A stretch of 14,400 nt of DNA from GCA-002840305 sp964609365. Its GTDB lineage: Bacteria; Patescibacteriota; Patescibacteriia; Patescibacteriales; UBA12465. The stretch spans positions 1-14,400 of the forward strand of contig CAZSRC010000020.1 in the NCBI GenBank assembly GCA_964609365.1. The letters are read 5' to 3'. This document shows, piece by piece, positions 1 to 6,440 of the stretch. The notes beneath the pieces are model-generated. The model worked only from the letters and a program-made list of their open reading frames with translations. It was not told the origin of the DNA and did no database searches. Every line of letters starts with the position of its first letter. Position 1 is the stretch's first letter. The position numbers and the translations under genes are program-made.

Positions 1-198
1 AATATCTATAAAGCCAATAGTGATTTCTCGGAGAGAAAAAATAATCTTAAATTAGCTCAAGATAGGATAGAGAAGATAATAATATATATTAGAATACTCA
101 AAGATTTAAAACAAATAAATTTAAATAAATTTATTTGGTTGAATGAAAAAATAGAGACAATAAATAGACAATTAATTTTTTGGAAAAAGAAATCGTAA
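1..198 (+). CDS. avd: Avd-like four-helix bundle protein of a DGR, 5' end outside the window
   Basis: Partial gene: an open frame runs from base 1 to a TAA at 196-198 and gives 65 C-terminal residues. They are charged and helical, with two predicted amphipathic helices; the last (roughly residues 43-62, KFIWLNEKIETINRQLIFWK) resembles the closing helix of DGR accessory variability determinants, which belong to the four-helix-bundle / 23S rRNA intervening-sequence protein family. Avd forms a basic, usually pentameric, barrel that binds the DGR reverse transcriptase and template RNA and is needed for mutagenic homing. The call depends heavily on context: it lies directly before a template repeat and a DGR-type reverse transcriptase, the usual avd-TR-RT order. 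About half of the protein is missing. Without the neighbours it would be only a helical protein of unknown role. Confidence 0.72.
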   Translation, partial: NIYKANSDFSERKNNLKLAQDRIEKIIIYIRILKDLKQINLNKFIWLNEKIETINRQLIFWKKKS

Positions 199-230
199 AC
201 TTGGGCCAGAGTTGTTTAGACCAAGGTTTA
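196..230. other. Imperfect hairpin at the end of avd
   Basis: TAAACTTGG (196-204) pairs with CCAAGGTTTA (221-230) with one bulged G at 225 and a 16-base loop. It overlaps the avd stop codon and has no T-run after it, so it is a weak terminator candidate. It could instead be part of the structured leader of the DGR template RNA. Confidence 0.35.
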
Positions 231-263
231 AATAAGAGTGCCTTAAATCAGTTCAATAATCCA

Positions 264-285
264 CTGAAAATTAAATTATTTTCAG
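264..285. other. Short inverted repeat upstream of the template repeat
   Basis: CTGAAAAT (264-271) and ATTTTCAG (278-285) form a perfect 8-bp stem around a 6-base loop. It lies between avd and the template repeat in a stretch with no gene (199-340). That stretch otherwise shows only AT-rich sequence; I see no convincing promoter in it. The hairpin may be part of the template RNA fold. Confidence 0.35.
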
Positions 286-340
286 TAATAGACCTTTTAG
301 GTTATTTATTTATTTTTTCTTTTTAGTCAAATTAAATAAA

Positions 341-550
341 AAGCACAGCGATTATTTAAAAACAGCAGGTAACCGTAATGACAGTGGTGACTTTAATAAT
401 CTCGGTGATAACACCAACCTCTGGTCATCATCTGAGAGCAGTCCTGGTAACTCTTGGAACCGTAACTTGAAATTAGGCAATTCCGAAGTTAATCGCAACA
501 ATGACAATCAGACCAATGGTTATTCGGTTCGTTGCTTGAGCCCTGATTAT
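341..550 (+). repeat. DGR template repeat (TR)
   Basis: Non-coding copy of the 3' end of a variable-protein gene. Read in the frame beginning AAG at 341 it gives 70 residues ending at TAA 551-553. About 15 of the codons are Asn (AAC/AAT), and the translation includes LWSSSESS, GNSWNRNLKL and a closing GYSVRCLSPDY. This is the familiar C-terminal end of C-type-lectin/FGE-sulfatase-fold DGR target proteins. Adenines in AAC/AAT codons are the positions that DGR adenine mutagenesis changes in the target. The frame is open only from 275, has no ATG and no upstream domain, so it is a template and not a gene. Boundaries are approximate because the matching variable repeat is not in the window. The non-mutated 3' segment (about 525-550) would hold the IMH* element. 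Confidence 0.86.
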
Positions 551-582
551 TAAAAATGAACATTATATAATGTTCATTTTTA
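551..582. terminator. 32-bp perfect palindrome closing the template repeat
   Basis: The 16 bases TAAAAATGAACATTAT (551-566) are followed at once by their exact reverse complement (567-582). As RNA this gives a stem of about 14 bp with an ATAT loop, flanked by A5 on the left and T5 on the right, which is the layout of a bidirectional intrinsic terminator. It begins at the stop codon of the TR reading frame. In characterised DGRs a hairpin/cruciform just 3' of the variable repeat assists homing, so this copy may have come along when the TR was copied from the target gene. Terminator and homing hairpin are both possible. Confidence 0.6.
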
Positions 583-606
583 ATTAATAAGATAATTATA
601 ATAAAA

Positions 607-1806
607 ATGGATCAACTTTTGGTAGATTTATTTCAAGCTTATTTTAATACTAGACAAAACAAGAGAAACACCCTAAGTGCTTTAGAGTTTGAGTTAAATT
701 ATGAAAAAGAAATTTTAAAGTTATATAAAGAATTAAAAGATGGAAGCTATGAAATTGGTAAAAGCATAATATTTATTATCTCTGACCCAGTTCAAAGAGA
801 AATTGTCGCTTCTTCCTTTAGAGATAGAGTGGTTCATCATTTAATTTTTAATTATATTAATCCTATATTTGAGCCCACTTTTATTCATGATAGCTATAGC
901 TGTAGGAAGGGCAAAGGGACTCTTTATGGTATAAAGAGAGTTAATAAATTCATTAGATCTTGTTCAAATAATTACAATAAAAAAACATACATTTTGAAGC
1001 TAGATATCTCTGGCTATTTTATGAGTATAAATAAAGAGATTTTATGGAATAAAATAAAAAGCACTTTATTAAAAAACAAGAATAAATGTAGCTTTGATTT
1101 TCTTTTAATCCTTTTTTTGATTAAAAAAGTAGTTTTTCATGATTATACAAAAAATTATATTATCAGAGGTAGTAAAGATGATTGGGCGGGATTACCAAGA
1201 TCTAAAAGTTTGTTTTTTGCTAAAAATAATTGCGGACTACCAATTGGAAACCTGACATCCCAATTATTTAGTAATATTTATTTAAATGATTTTGATCAGT
1301 TTATTAAAAGAAAATTAAAAATTAAATATTATGGTCGATACGTTGATGATTTTATAATAATTAGCAACAATAAAGATAAATTAAAAAAATTGATTTATTA
1401 TATTAAAAAATATTTAACAATAGAATTGGGCCTAGAAATAAACCATAAAAAAATGTATTTACAAGATTTTAAAAAAGGGGTTGACTTCTTGGGGTTTATA
1501 ATAATGCCCCATAGAATTTATATTAGAAACAGAATAAAGAGCAATTTTTATCTTAAAATTAAGGAGATAAATAATATAATAAAGAAAGACGATTATGAAA
1601 AAAATAAGTCCAACATTGTTTTGTCAATCGTTAATTCATATTTAGGAACAATGAAGCATGGCAATACTTATAATTTAAGAAAAGAGACATTAATAACAAA
1701 GCTTCACTCTAGTTTTTTTAATTTTTTTAAGATAGATAACAGTAGGGAGGATTATTATTTAAAGATAGTAAAAAGGGGTGGGGCATATGTGAATTCTATC
1801 AACTAA
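607..1806 (+). CDS. DGR-type reverse transcriptase
   Basis: A complete RNA-directed DNA polymerase (399 aa, usual DGR RT length) that copies the template RNA into adenine-mutated cDNA for transfer to the variable repeat. The motifs appear in order: FRDRVVHHLI (71-80) and SYSCRKGKGT (97-106), typical of group II/DGR enzymes; the first catalytic Asp in KLDISGYF (D133); GLPIGNLTSQ (210-219), where SQ replaces the SP of group II intron enzymes and marks DGR RTs; the catalytic YVDD (245-248); and GVDFLGF (291-297). No maturase or endonuclease domain follows, which argues against a group II intron. The ATG at 607 has no clear Shine-Dalgarno, as in most genes here. It follows the TR by 56 bases, with the palindrome between them, and pairs functionally with the Avd-like protein. 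The frame continues open for 34 codons beyond the TAA, through a segment of unusual composition. Confidence 0.93.
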   Translation: MDQLLVDLFQAYFNTRQNKRNTLSALEFELNYEKEILKLYKELKDGSYEIGKSIIFIISDPVQREIVASSFRDRVVHHLIFNYINPIFEPTFIHDSYSCRKGKGTLYGIKRVNKFIRSCSNNYNKKTYILKLDISGYFMSINKEILWNKIKSTLLKNKNKCSFDFLLILFLIKKVVFHDYTKNYIIRGSKDDWAGLPRSKSLFFAKNNCGLPIGNLTSQLFSNIYLNDFDQFIKRKLKIKYYGRYVDDFIIISNNKDKLKKLIYYIKKYLTIELGLEINHKKMYLQDFKKGVDFLGFIIMPHRIYIRNRIKSNFYLKIKEINNIIKKDDYEKNKSNIVLSIVNSYLGTMKHGNTYNLRKETLITKLHSSFFNFFKIDNSREDYYLKIVKRGGAYVNSIN

Positions 1807-1872
1807 TTCGCAACACCATCTACGGGATTGCCCACAAACAAAGATCTGCCCAAACCTTACACGGTGAAAAGC
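1807..1872. other. Higher-G+C segment immediately after the reverse transcriptase
   Basis: These 66 bases are about 48% G+C by my count (32 of 66), whereas the flanking DNA is far more AT-rich. In frame with the reverse transcriptase after its TAA, the segment reads FATPSTGLPTNKDLPKPY and on to a TAA at 1909. In another plus frame it reads RNTIYGIAHKQRSAQTLHGE, and the minus strand has GLGRSLFVGNPVDGVAN between stops. None has a start codon or a family I recognise. It could be a remnant of an extended RT tail, a leftover gene end at the DGR boundary, or a functional DNA/RNA element of the retroelement. Confidence 0.4.
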
Positions 1873-1901
1873 TTTTATTTTTTAAAAAAAATTGCTATAA
1901 T
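1873..1901 (+). promoter_or_regulatory. Extended -10 promoter for the lipoprotein-pilin operon
   Basis: TGCTATAAT (1893-1901) is a perfect extended -10 element. The hexamer 17 bases upstream, TTTTAT (1873-1878), matches TTGACA poorly, so the promoter would depend on the extended -10. Transcription would start near 1908, leaving a leader of about 25 bases without a Shine-Dalgarno. Confidence 0.6.
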
Positions 1902-1932
1902 GATATTATAAAATTAATATTTTTATAATATT

Positions 1933-3300
1933 ATGAAGAAAAAAATTGCTATTATTTTAGTTATTTTTGTTTTTTTATTAACATCTGGAGCTGCTTGTAA
2001 AAAAGAAACAATTGAAGAAGCTACAAAGCCGATAACACTTAATTATTGGAGGGTTTTTGATGGACCAGATGATTTTGCTGAAATTATTAGTGAATACAAC
2101 AAACAACACCCATATATTAAAATTAATTATAGAAAGCTTAGATATGAAGAGTATGAAAGTGCTTTATTAAATGCCTTTGCTGAGGACAGGGGCCCTGATA
2201 TATTTTCTATTCATAATACATGGATAAAAAAATATGAAAGCAAAATTGAAGCAATGCCAGACCAAACTACAATGGTTTTTCCTGTTTTAAAGGGCTCTAT
2301 CAAAAAAGAGATTGTTCCGGAAACCAGAGTAATGAGAAGTATAAATTTAAGAGAACTAAAACAAAATTTTGTTGATGCTGTCTATTCAGATGTTGTTATT
2401 AATAATAAAGTATATGGTCTTCCTTTATCTGTTGATACTTTGGCTATGTATTATAACCAAGATTTATTTGATGCTGCTGGAATTGTTGATGTCCCCAGGT
2501 ATTGGAATAGAGAATTTCAGCAAACTGTAAAAAAGTTAACCAAGCAAGACTTAAAAGGGAATATTCTACAATCAGGAGTTGCCCTCGGGGGATCAAAAAA
2601 TATTGAGCGCTATAGTGATATTTTATCTGTTTTAATGATGCAAAATGGTGCAAATATGTTAAGTGATGCTGGTCAAGTATTATTTAATATTGTTCCAGCC
2701 GGTTCTCAAAGCAGGGACTACAATCCCGGATTAATGGCTTTAAGATTTTATACTGATTTTGCTAATCCAGTAAAGGAGGTCTATTCTTGGAATTCAAGTC
2801 TTGATAATTCTATTAATACTTTTGCCTCAGGAAAGGCTGCTATTATGTTTGGATATTCCTATCATCTTCCGGTTGTAAAATCTATTGCTCCTAAATTAAA
2901 TTTTTTAGTAGCACCACTACCTCAAATTGAGGGATCTAGTGGTACAATAAATTTTGCTAATTATTGGGTGGAGGTTGTTTCTAAAAAAAGCCAATATAAA
3001 AACGAAGCTTGGAATTTTGTTCAATATTTGACAAGTGCTGAAAATTCACAAAAATATTTAACAAAAACAAAAAAACCAGCCGCTCTAAGATCTTTATTAG
3101 TAGCACAAAGAGAAAATCTAGAAATAGGTATTTTTGCCGATCAAGTTTTAACAGCAAAAAGTTGGTACAAGGGCATGGGAGCTAATTTAATGGAAGATTT
3201 TTTTGCTCAAATGATTGATGCTGTTTTAAATGATGAAGAAAATAAAACAATAGAATTAATGAATTTATATGCAAATAGAATTCAACAAACAATTAAATAA
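1933..3300 (+). CDS. Extracellular solute-binding lipoprotein, family 1 (sugar-type ABC binding protein)
   Basis: A 455-aa periplasmic-binding-fold lipoprotein of the MalE/UgpB class, normally the capture component of a carbohydrate ABC importer anchored on the outer face of the membrane. The N-terminus has a lysine cluster, a hydrophobic stretch (5-17) and a lipobox-like GAAC with Cys22 as lipidated residue; Gly at -3 is uncommon. Family signatures are visible: ITLNYWRVFDGPDDFAEII (34-52), the central DRGPDIFSIHNTWI, YGLPLSVDTLAMYYNQDLFDAAG for the lobe hinge, and FASGKAAIMFGYSY. Length is usual for the family. It is the first gene of a close-packed plus-strand operon (28 bases to the next gene), but no permease or ATPase gene is in the window. 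It may therefore use a transporter encoded elsewhere or have another surface role. Substrate is not predictable. Confidence 0.87.
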   Translation: MKKKIAIILVIFVFLLTSGAACKKETIEEATKPITLNYWRVFDGPDDFAEIISEYNKQHPYIKINYRKLRYEEYESALLNAFAEDRGPDIFSIHNTWIKKYESKIEAMPDQTTMVFPVLKGSIKKEIVPETRVMRSINLRELKQNFVDAVYSDVVINNKVYGLPLSVDTLAMYYNQDLFDAAGIVDVPRYWNREFQQTVKKLTKQDLKGNILQSGVALGGSKNIERYSDILSVLMMQNGANMLSDAGQVLFNIVPAGSQSRDYNPGLMALRFYTDFANPVKEVYSWNSSLDNSINTFASGKAAIMFGYSYHLPVVKSIAPKLNFLVAPLPQIEGSSGTINFANYWVEVVSKKSQYKNEAWNFVQYLTSAENSQKYLTKTKKPAALRSLLVAQRENLEIGIFADQVLTAKSWYKGMGANLMEDFFAQMIDAVLNDEENKTIELMNLYANRIQQTIK

Positions 3301-3328
3301 TTTCAAAAATTAAAATAATTTCAAAATT

Positions 3329-3721
3329 ATGATAAAAAAAATAAAAATATTTAGCTTGAGTTTTTTACTATTTTTTTTGTTATTTGGTTTTACTTTTGCT
3401 TCTAACGACCCAATAGTTCCCCAGGGATCTGCATATGAATCCGGTGACTACGAGTTAAGTGACTTGTTACAAGTTGGAGTAAATGTTACAAAAATTATTT
3501 TAGGTGTAGTGGGTTCATTGGCTCTTTTGATGTTTGTTTATGGTGGCATTGTAATGTTAATTTCTGCTGGAAATAGTGAAAAAGTTTCTCAAGCCAAGGG
3601 AATTTTAACGGCAGCAGTTATTGGTTTAATTATTGTTTTTGCTAGTTATTTAATAATTCAGTTTGTAATGAAATCTCTTGGAGTTAATTGGCAAGGAAGT
3701 ACTGCTCCTATAATTCAATAA
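3329..3721 (+). CDS. VirB2/TrbC-like type IV secretion pilin (isolated paralog)
   Basis: A 130-aa small secreted membrane protein of the CPR type IV secretion pilin type. It has a signal peptide (about 1-24, FTFA then SND), a short polar N-terminal region, TM helix 1 (about 50-75), a conserved turn YGGIVMLISAGNSEKVSQAK (71-90) and TM helix 2 (about 93-113). This two-helix hairpin with a polar turn is the VirB2/TrbC pilin architecture. It is a diverged member of the same family as the six tandem genes at 8183-10934: the usual W-M-T-A-G-G-N is changed to V-M-L-I-S-A-G-N. It lies 28 bases after the lipoprotein gene and 3 bases before the RodZ-like gene. No VirB4, VirB6 or coupling ATPase gene is visible, so a working secretion or pilus system is inferred from family only. 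Confidence 0.8.
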   Translation: MIKKIKIFSLSFLLFFLLFGFTFASNDPIVPQGSAYESGDYELSDLLQVGVNVTKIILGVVGSLALLMFVYGGIVMLISAGNSEKVSQAKGILTAAVIGLIIVFASYLIIQFVMKSLGVNWQGSTAPIIQ

Positions 3722-3724
3722 AAT

Positions 3725-4396
3725 ATGACTGATTTTATAAAAAGACCAGTCTCTTTAGACCAGGATTCAATTGGTATTTATGTAAAAAAAATTAGAGAAA
3801 GAAGAAAAATAAATTTAGCAGATATTTCTAGTGAAATTAATGTTAGTCTTAGATATTTAGAAGCAATAGAATCTGGGTCCTATAAAGATTTACCAAAAGG
3901 AATATATTCAAAAATATTTTTTAAAAAATATATTGAGTATCTTGGAATTAGGCATAAAAACATTGTTAATGATTTTGTTAAGGAGCAAAATAGAAATCAA
4001 AACTTTGAAAGTAATATTTTTTTTAATAGAGTTGTTGATTGGAAAAATTTATTATCCTTACCAAAAATAATAAAAAATATTTTAATCTCAGCATTAATAT
4101 TAATAATTTTTATTTATTTATATGTTTATTTTAGAAATATTTTTGCTCCTCCATTTTTAGAGATAGATAACCCCAAGAACAATGAAATTATTAATATCTT
4201 TAGTATTAATGTCTCTGGCTTAACCGAGGCGGAAAGTGAATTAAAAATAAACGGGCAGTTAATACTGATTAATAAAGACGGAGCTTTTAATGAAGATGTT
4301 CATTTAAAATCAGGTGTTAATGTTATTACCATAAGTTCTAAAAAAAAATATAGCAAAGAAAAAATTGAGATTAGACAAATTTTAGTTGAAAATTAA
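3725..4396 (+). CDS. RodZ-like protein: HTH, single TM helix, outer beta domain
   Basis: A 223-aa bitopic membrane protein. Residues 17-75 form an N-terminal helix-turn-helix of the HTH_25/Xre type seen in RodZ (IGIYVKKIRERRKINLADIS, then VSLRYLEAIESGSYKDLPKG). A lysine-rich linker leads to one TM helix (about 118-136), followed by an external beta-rich domain (about 145-220) with NPKNNEIINIFSINVSGLTE and LKSGVNVITISSKK, resembling the glucodextranase-B/Ig-like domain often attached to RodZ-type proteins in Patescibacteria. RodZ links MreB filaments to the cell-wall elongation machinery, and its HTH binds MreB rather than DNA. MreB is not in the window, so a shape role is by homology. The gene starts 3 bases after the pilin stop and is surely co-transcribed with it. 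A membrane-bound regulator is the alternative. Confidence 0.75.
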   Translation: MTDFIKRPVSLDQDSIGIYVKKIRERRKINLADISSEINVSLRYLEAIESGSYKDLPKGIYSKIFFKKYIEYLGIRHKNIVNDFVKEQNRNQNFESNIFFNRVVDWKNLLSLPKIIKNILISALILIIFIYLYVYFRNIFAPPFLEIDNPKNNEIINIFSINVSGLTEAESELKINGQLILINKDGAFNEDVHLKSGVNVITISSKKKYSKEKIEIRQILVEN

Positions 4397-4410
4397 CTTT
4401 ATATAAAAAT

Positions 4411-4962
4411 ATGAATAATTCAAAAAAAAATAATTTATTAGATGTTGATTCTTTAATAAATAGAACTATCTCTGCCGATGATAAAAATGTTGCTGATTTA
4501 GGTTGCGGATCTTTTGGTTATTTTGTTTTTCCTTTAGCCAAAAAAATAGGAAACCATGGTCAAGTTTTTGCAGTTGATATAGTTAAAGAAAACCTTGAAT
4601 CAATTAAGCAAATGGCTAAGTTAAATAATTTAACTCAAGTGCAAGCTATCTGGAGCAATCTAGAGGTCTATAAGGGGACAAAAATAGAGGATAATTATTT
4701 AGATGCGGTTTTTTTAGTTAGCACTCTTCATCAGTCAGAAAAATTTATTGAAATTTTAAAAGAATCTGTTAGAATGTTAAAATCTGGTGGAAAAATGTTA
4801 ATAGTTGAATGGTTAGATGATAATCCTATTGTGGTAAATAAAAATATTAAAAAAATTGATAAAAATTTTATCAAGATAAATTTGGAAAAACTTAATCTTA
4901 GACTAAAAGATGAGTTTTTTGCGGGAGACCATCATTATGGACTGTTATTAATAAAAAATTAA
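4411..4962 (+). CDS. Class I SAM-dependent methyltransferase
   Basis: A 183-aa Rossmann-fold methyltransferase. Motif I VADLGCGSFGYF (27-38) binds S-adenosylmethionine, VFAVDIVKENL (52-62) carries the acidic residue (D56) that holds the ribose, and LDAVFLVSTLHQ (97-108) and LKSGGKMLIVEW are the later core strands. This pattern is closest to the UbiE/Methyltransf_11 or _31 groups acting on small molecules or lipids, but no substrate-specific residue can be pointed to. There is no signal peptide or TM helix, so it is cytoplasmic. Both spacings (14 bases after the RodZ-like gene, 11 before the next) fit one operon. The length is short for the class, with no extra substrate-binding domain. Substrate unknown. 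Confidence 0.82.
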   Translation: MNNSKKNNLLDVDSLINRTISADDKNVADLGCGSFGYFVFPLAKKIGNHGQVFAVDIVKENLESIKQMAKLNNLTQVQAIWSNLEVYKGTKIEDNYLDAVFLVSTLHQSEKFIEILKESVRMLKSGGKMLIVEWLDDNPIVVNKNIKKIDKNFIKINLEKLNLRLKDEFFAGDHHYGLLLIKN

Positions 4963-4973
4963 TTAAATAATTT

Positions 4974-5357
4974 ATGAAAAATTTATTAAGTTTCAATTAT
5001 TGGTTTGACTTGGGCCCAAGTTCTTTTATTTATCTAGCTCAAGTTTTGTTTTTTGTTTTTTTATTGTTACTTTTTTTATTTGGTGTTTTTTTGATGTTCT
5101 ATAAAAAGAAGGCTGGCCCTTATAAGTTTTTAGCAAACAAGTTATATGAATTTAGTTTCGTTAATTTATTTTTAGGGGTTCTTTTATTTTTCTTTGATTA
5201 TCAAAACGTCTATCTTTTATCAGCTAGATTTTGGTTTTTATTGTGGATAGCTTTTATGGTTTATTGCTTACTAGCAATTTATAAAAAATATAAAAAAAAT
5301 ATAGAGAGAAAAAAAGATTTTAAACAAAGTCAGGATTTTAAAAAATATTTACCATAA
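4974..5357 (+). CDS. Small three-helix membrane protein, unknown function
   Basis: I do not recognise a characterised family. The 127 residues contain an N-terminal FNYWFDLGPSS segment, three probable TM helices (about 18-42, 60-76 and 82-104) rich in Phe and Leu, a short basic loop YKKKAGPYKF (43-52) between the first two, and a strongly basic C-terminal tail (KKYKKNIERKKDFK). By the positive-inside rule, the loop after helix 1 and the tail are cytoplasmic. It sits 11 bases after the methyltransferase and 4 bases before the YraN-family gene, so it is co-transcribed with both. Nothing in the sequence suggests transport or catalytic residues. Confidence 0.7.
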   Translation: MKNLLSFNYWFDLGPSSFIYLAQVLFFVFLLLLFLFGVFLMFYKKKAGPYKFLANKLYEFSFVNLFLGVLLFFFDYQNVYLLSARFWFLLWIAFMVYCLLAIYKKYKKNIERKKDFKQSQDFKKYLP

Positions 5358-5361
5358 AAAA

Positions 5362-5724
5362 ATGGAAAAAAGAAAGCTCCTGGGCCTAAAGGGGGAGTCT
5401 CTTGCTTTAAAATATTTAGAAGAAAATTCTTATAAAATTTTAGAAAAAAATTTTAAAATATCTAGATTAGAAATTGATATTATTGCTCAAAAAAACAACG
5501 AAATTATTTTTATTGAGGTTAAAACCAGAAGAAGCAATTCTTTGGAGGAGGTAGAAAATTCTTTTAAAAAAGCTCAGATTTCTAGAATTAAAAAAGCTAT
5601 TAATATTTATGCAGAATTAAAAAATATTAATCTTGAAAATATTAGATTTGATTTTATAGCAATTGCTTTTGATCAGGGAGCCGAGAGGGTCTCTCTAAAG
5701 CATTTTGTGGACATACTAAAATGA
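5362..5724 (+). CDS. yraN: YraN/UPF0102 family nuclease-fold protein
   Basis: A 120-aa protein of full family length with the restriction-endonuclease-like (PD-(D/E)XK) fold. Visible landmarks are GLKGESLALKYLEENSYKIL (8-27) with the conserved Glu12, LEIDII (36-41) with Asp39, and IFIEVKTRRS (49-58) with the E-V-K triplet (Glu52, Lys54) that would form the metal site. These residues are intact, so it may be catalytically competent. The family is linked to DNA processing or repair, but its cellular role is poorly defined. It is the last gene of the operon. Its TGA stop (5722-5724) lies inside the stem of the terminator, so translation ends within the hairpin. Confidence 0.9.
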   Translation: MEKRKLLGLKGESLALKYLEENSYKILEKNFKISRLEIDIIAQKNNEIIFIEVKTRRSNSLEEVENSFKKAQISRIKKAINIYAELKNINLENIRFDFIAIAFDQGAERVSLKHFVDILK

Positions 5725-5742
5725 TACTAGGTATCATTTTTT
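5718..5742. terminator. Bidirectional terminator between convergent operons
   Basis: AAAATGATAC (5718-5727) and GTATCATTTT (5731-5740) form a perfect 10-bp stem with a 3-base loop, followed by T-run 5737-5742 on the plus strand and a shorter T-run on the minus strand. The TGA of the YraN-family gene (5722-5724) and the TAG of the glycosyltransferase (minus, 5727-5729) both fall within the hairpin. Confidence 0.85.
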
Positions 5743-6440
5743 AATTTTATTAGTTTTTTAATAAAAATAAAAGAATCTTTGAGTAGTTTTATTTTACTTT
5801 TTCTTTTTTCGTATCTATTTTCCTTCCAGTTTACAGGAATTTCTTTGATTTTAACATTGTTTCTCTGACAAAGAATTAATAATTCTGTATCAAAAAACCA
5901 GGCCTCATCTTTAATTTTGGGGCTTATTTTTTTCCAAGTATCCCTTTTTATTCCTTTAAACCCGCATTGCAGGTCAGAGAAGTTATGTTTTATTATTTGT
6001 TTAGATAATAATATATAAAGCTTAGAGCTGATACTTCTGATTATTGATCTTTTTGTTTTTGAGTTTTTTAGCAATCGAGAGCCTATTACTAGTTCAGCAT
6101 TTTCTTCTAAAAGCGCCTTTAGTAAGTCATTGATATTCTCTAGGGAAACCGCTAGGTCAATGTCCATATATATTAAAATGTCAGAATTACTATAATTAAA
6201 ATATTTTTTTATAGCACCGCCCTTACCTCTTTCTTTTATTGTAAATATTTTTATTTTAGTATTTTTATTGGCAATTTCCTTGGCGATTAATTCTGAGTTA
6301 TCACTTGTCCCATTTATAATTAAAACTAAATCCCAGTTAAAATTATAATTTTGTTTATTTAAAAAATTAAATAAATAAATTAAATTTTTTTTAATTAAAA
6401 ACTCTTCGTTGTACGCCGGTAGGGCAAAACTAATTTTCAT
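5727..6440 (-). CDS. GT2 glycosyltransferase, DPM1/polyprenyl-phosphate sugar synthase type
   Basis: A 237-aa GT-A-fold enzyme predicted to move a sugar from a nucleotide donor to polyprenyl phosphate on the inner membrane face. It shows the GT2 opening MKISFALPAYNEE (1-13), the nucleotide-binding segment IINGTSDNS (41-49), ERGKGGAI (70-77), the metal-binding DID (93-95), IGSRLLKNSKTKRSIIRS (119-136), DLQCGFKGIKRDTW (156-169) and WFFDTELLILCQRNN (181-195). These last two motifs are those of dolichyl-phosphate mannose synthase-like enzymes. There is no C-terminal TM pair, as in type III DPM1 enzymes. It overlaps the upstream membrane-protein gene by 11 bases, so the two are translationally coupled. 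The natural reading is a donor-making enzyme paired with a GT-C transferase that uses its lipid-linked sugar. Sugar identity unknown. Confidence 0.87.
   Translation of the reverse strand: MKISFALPAYNEEFLIKKNLIYLFNFLNKQNYNFNWDLVLIINGTSDNSELIAKEIANKNTKIKIFTIKERGKGGAIKKYFNYSNSDILIYMDIDLAVSLENINDLLKALLEENAELVIGSRLLKNSKTKRSIIRSISSKLYILLSKQIIKHNFSDLQCGFKGIKRDTWKKISPKIKDEAWFFDTELLILCQRNNVKIKEIPVNWKENRYEKRKSKIKLLKDSFIFIKKLIKLKNDT

Noticed and set aside
275..553. Open frame covering the template repeat, as a possible protein-coding gene or variable repeat
   Set aside because: It has no ATG or plausible alternative start with a ribosome site, and the part before 341 is low-complexity Phe/Leu codons from AT-rich DNA. 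Position between avd and RT is that of a template repeat.
597..602. TATAAT just before the reverse transcriptase as its promoter
   Set aside because: It ends 4 bases before the ATG, so transcription would begin inside the start codon region; it also lacks the TG of the other promoters and a -35.
607..1806. Group II intron or retron reverse transcriptase
   Set aside because: There is no maturase or endonuclease domain, the motif is SQ rather than SP, and a template repeat and Avd-like gene are adjacent; no retron msr/msd structure is seen.
2444..2653. Minus-strand open frame of 69 codons
   Set aside because: It lies entirely inside the solute-binding protein gene, on the opposite strand, with no family features.
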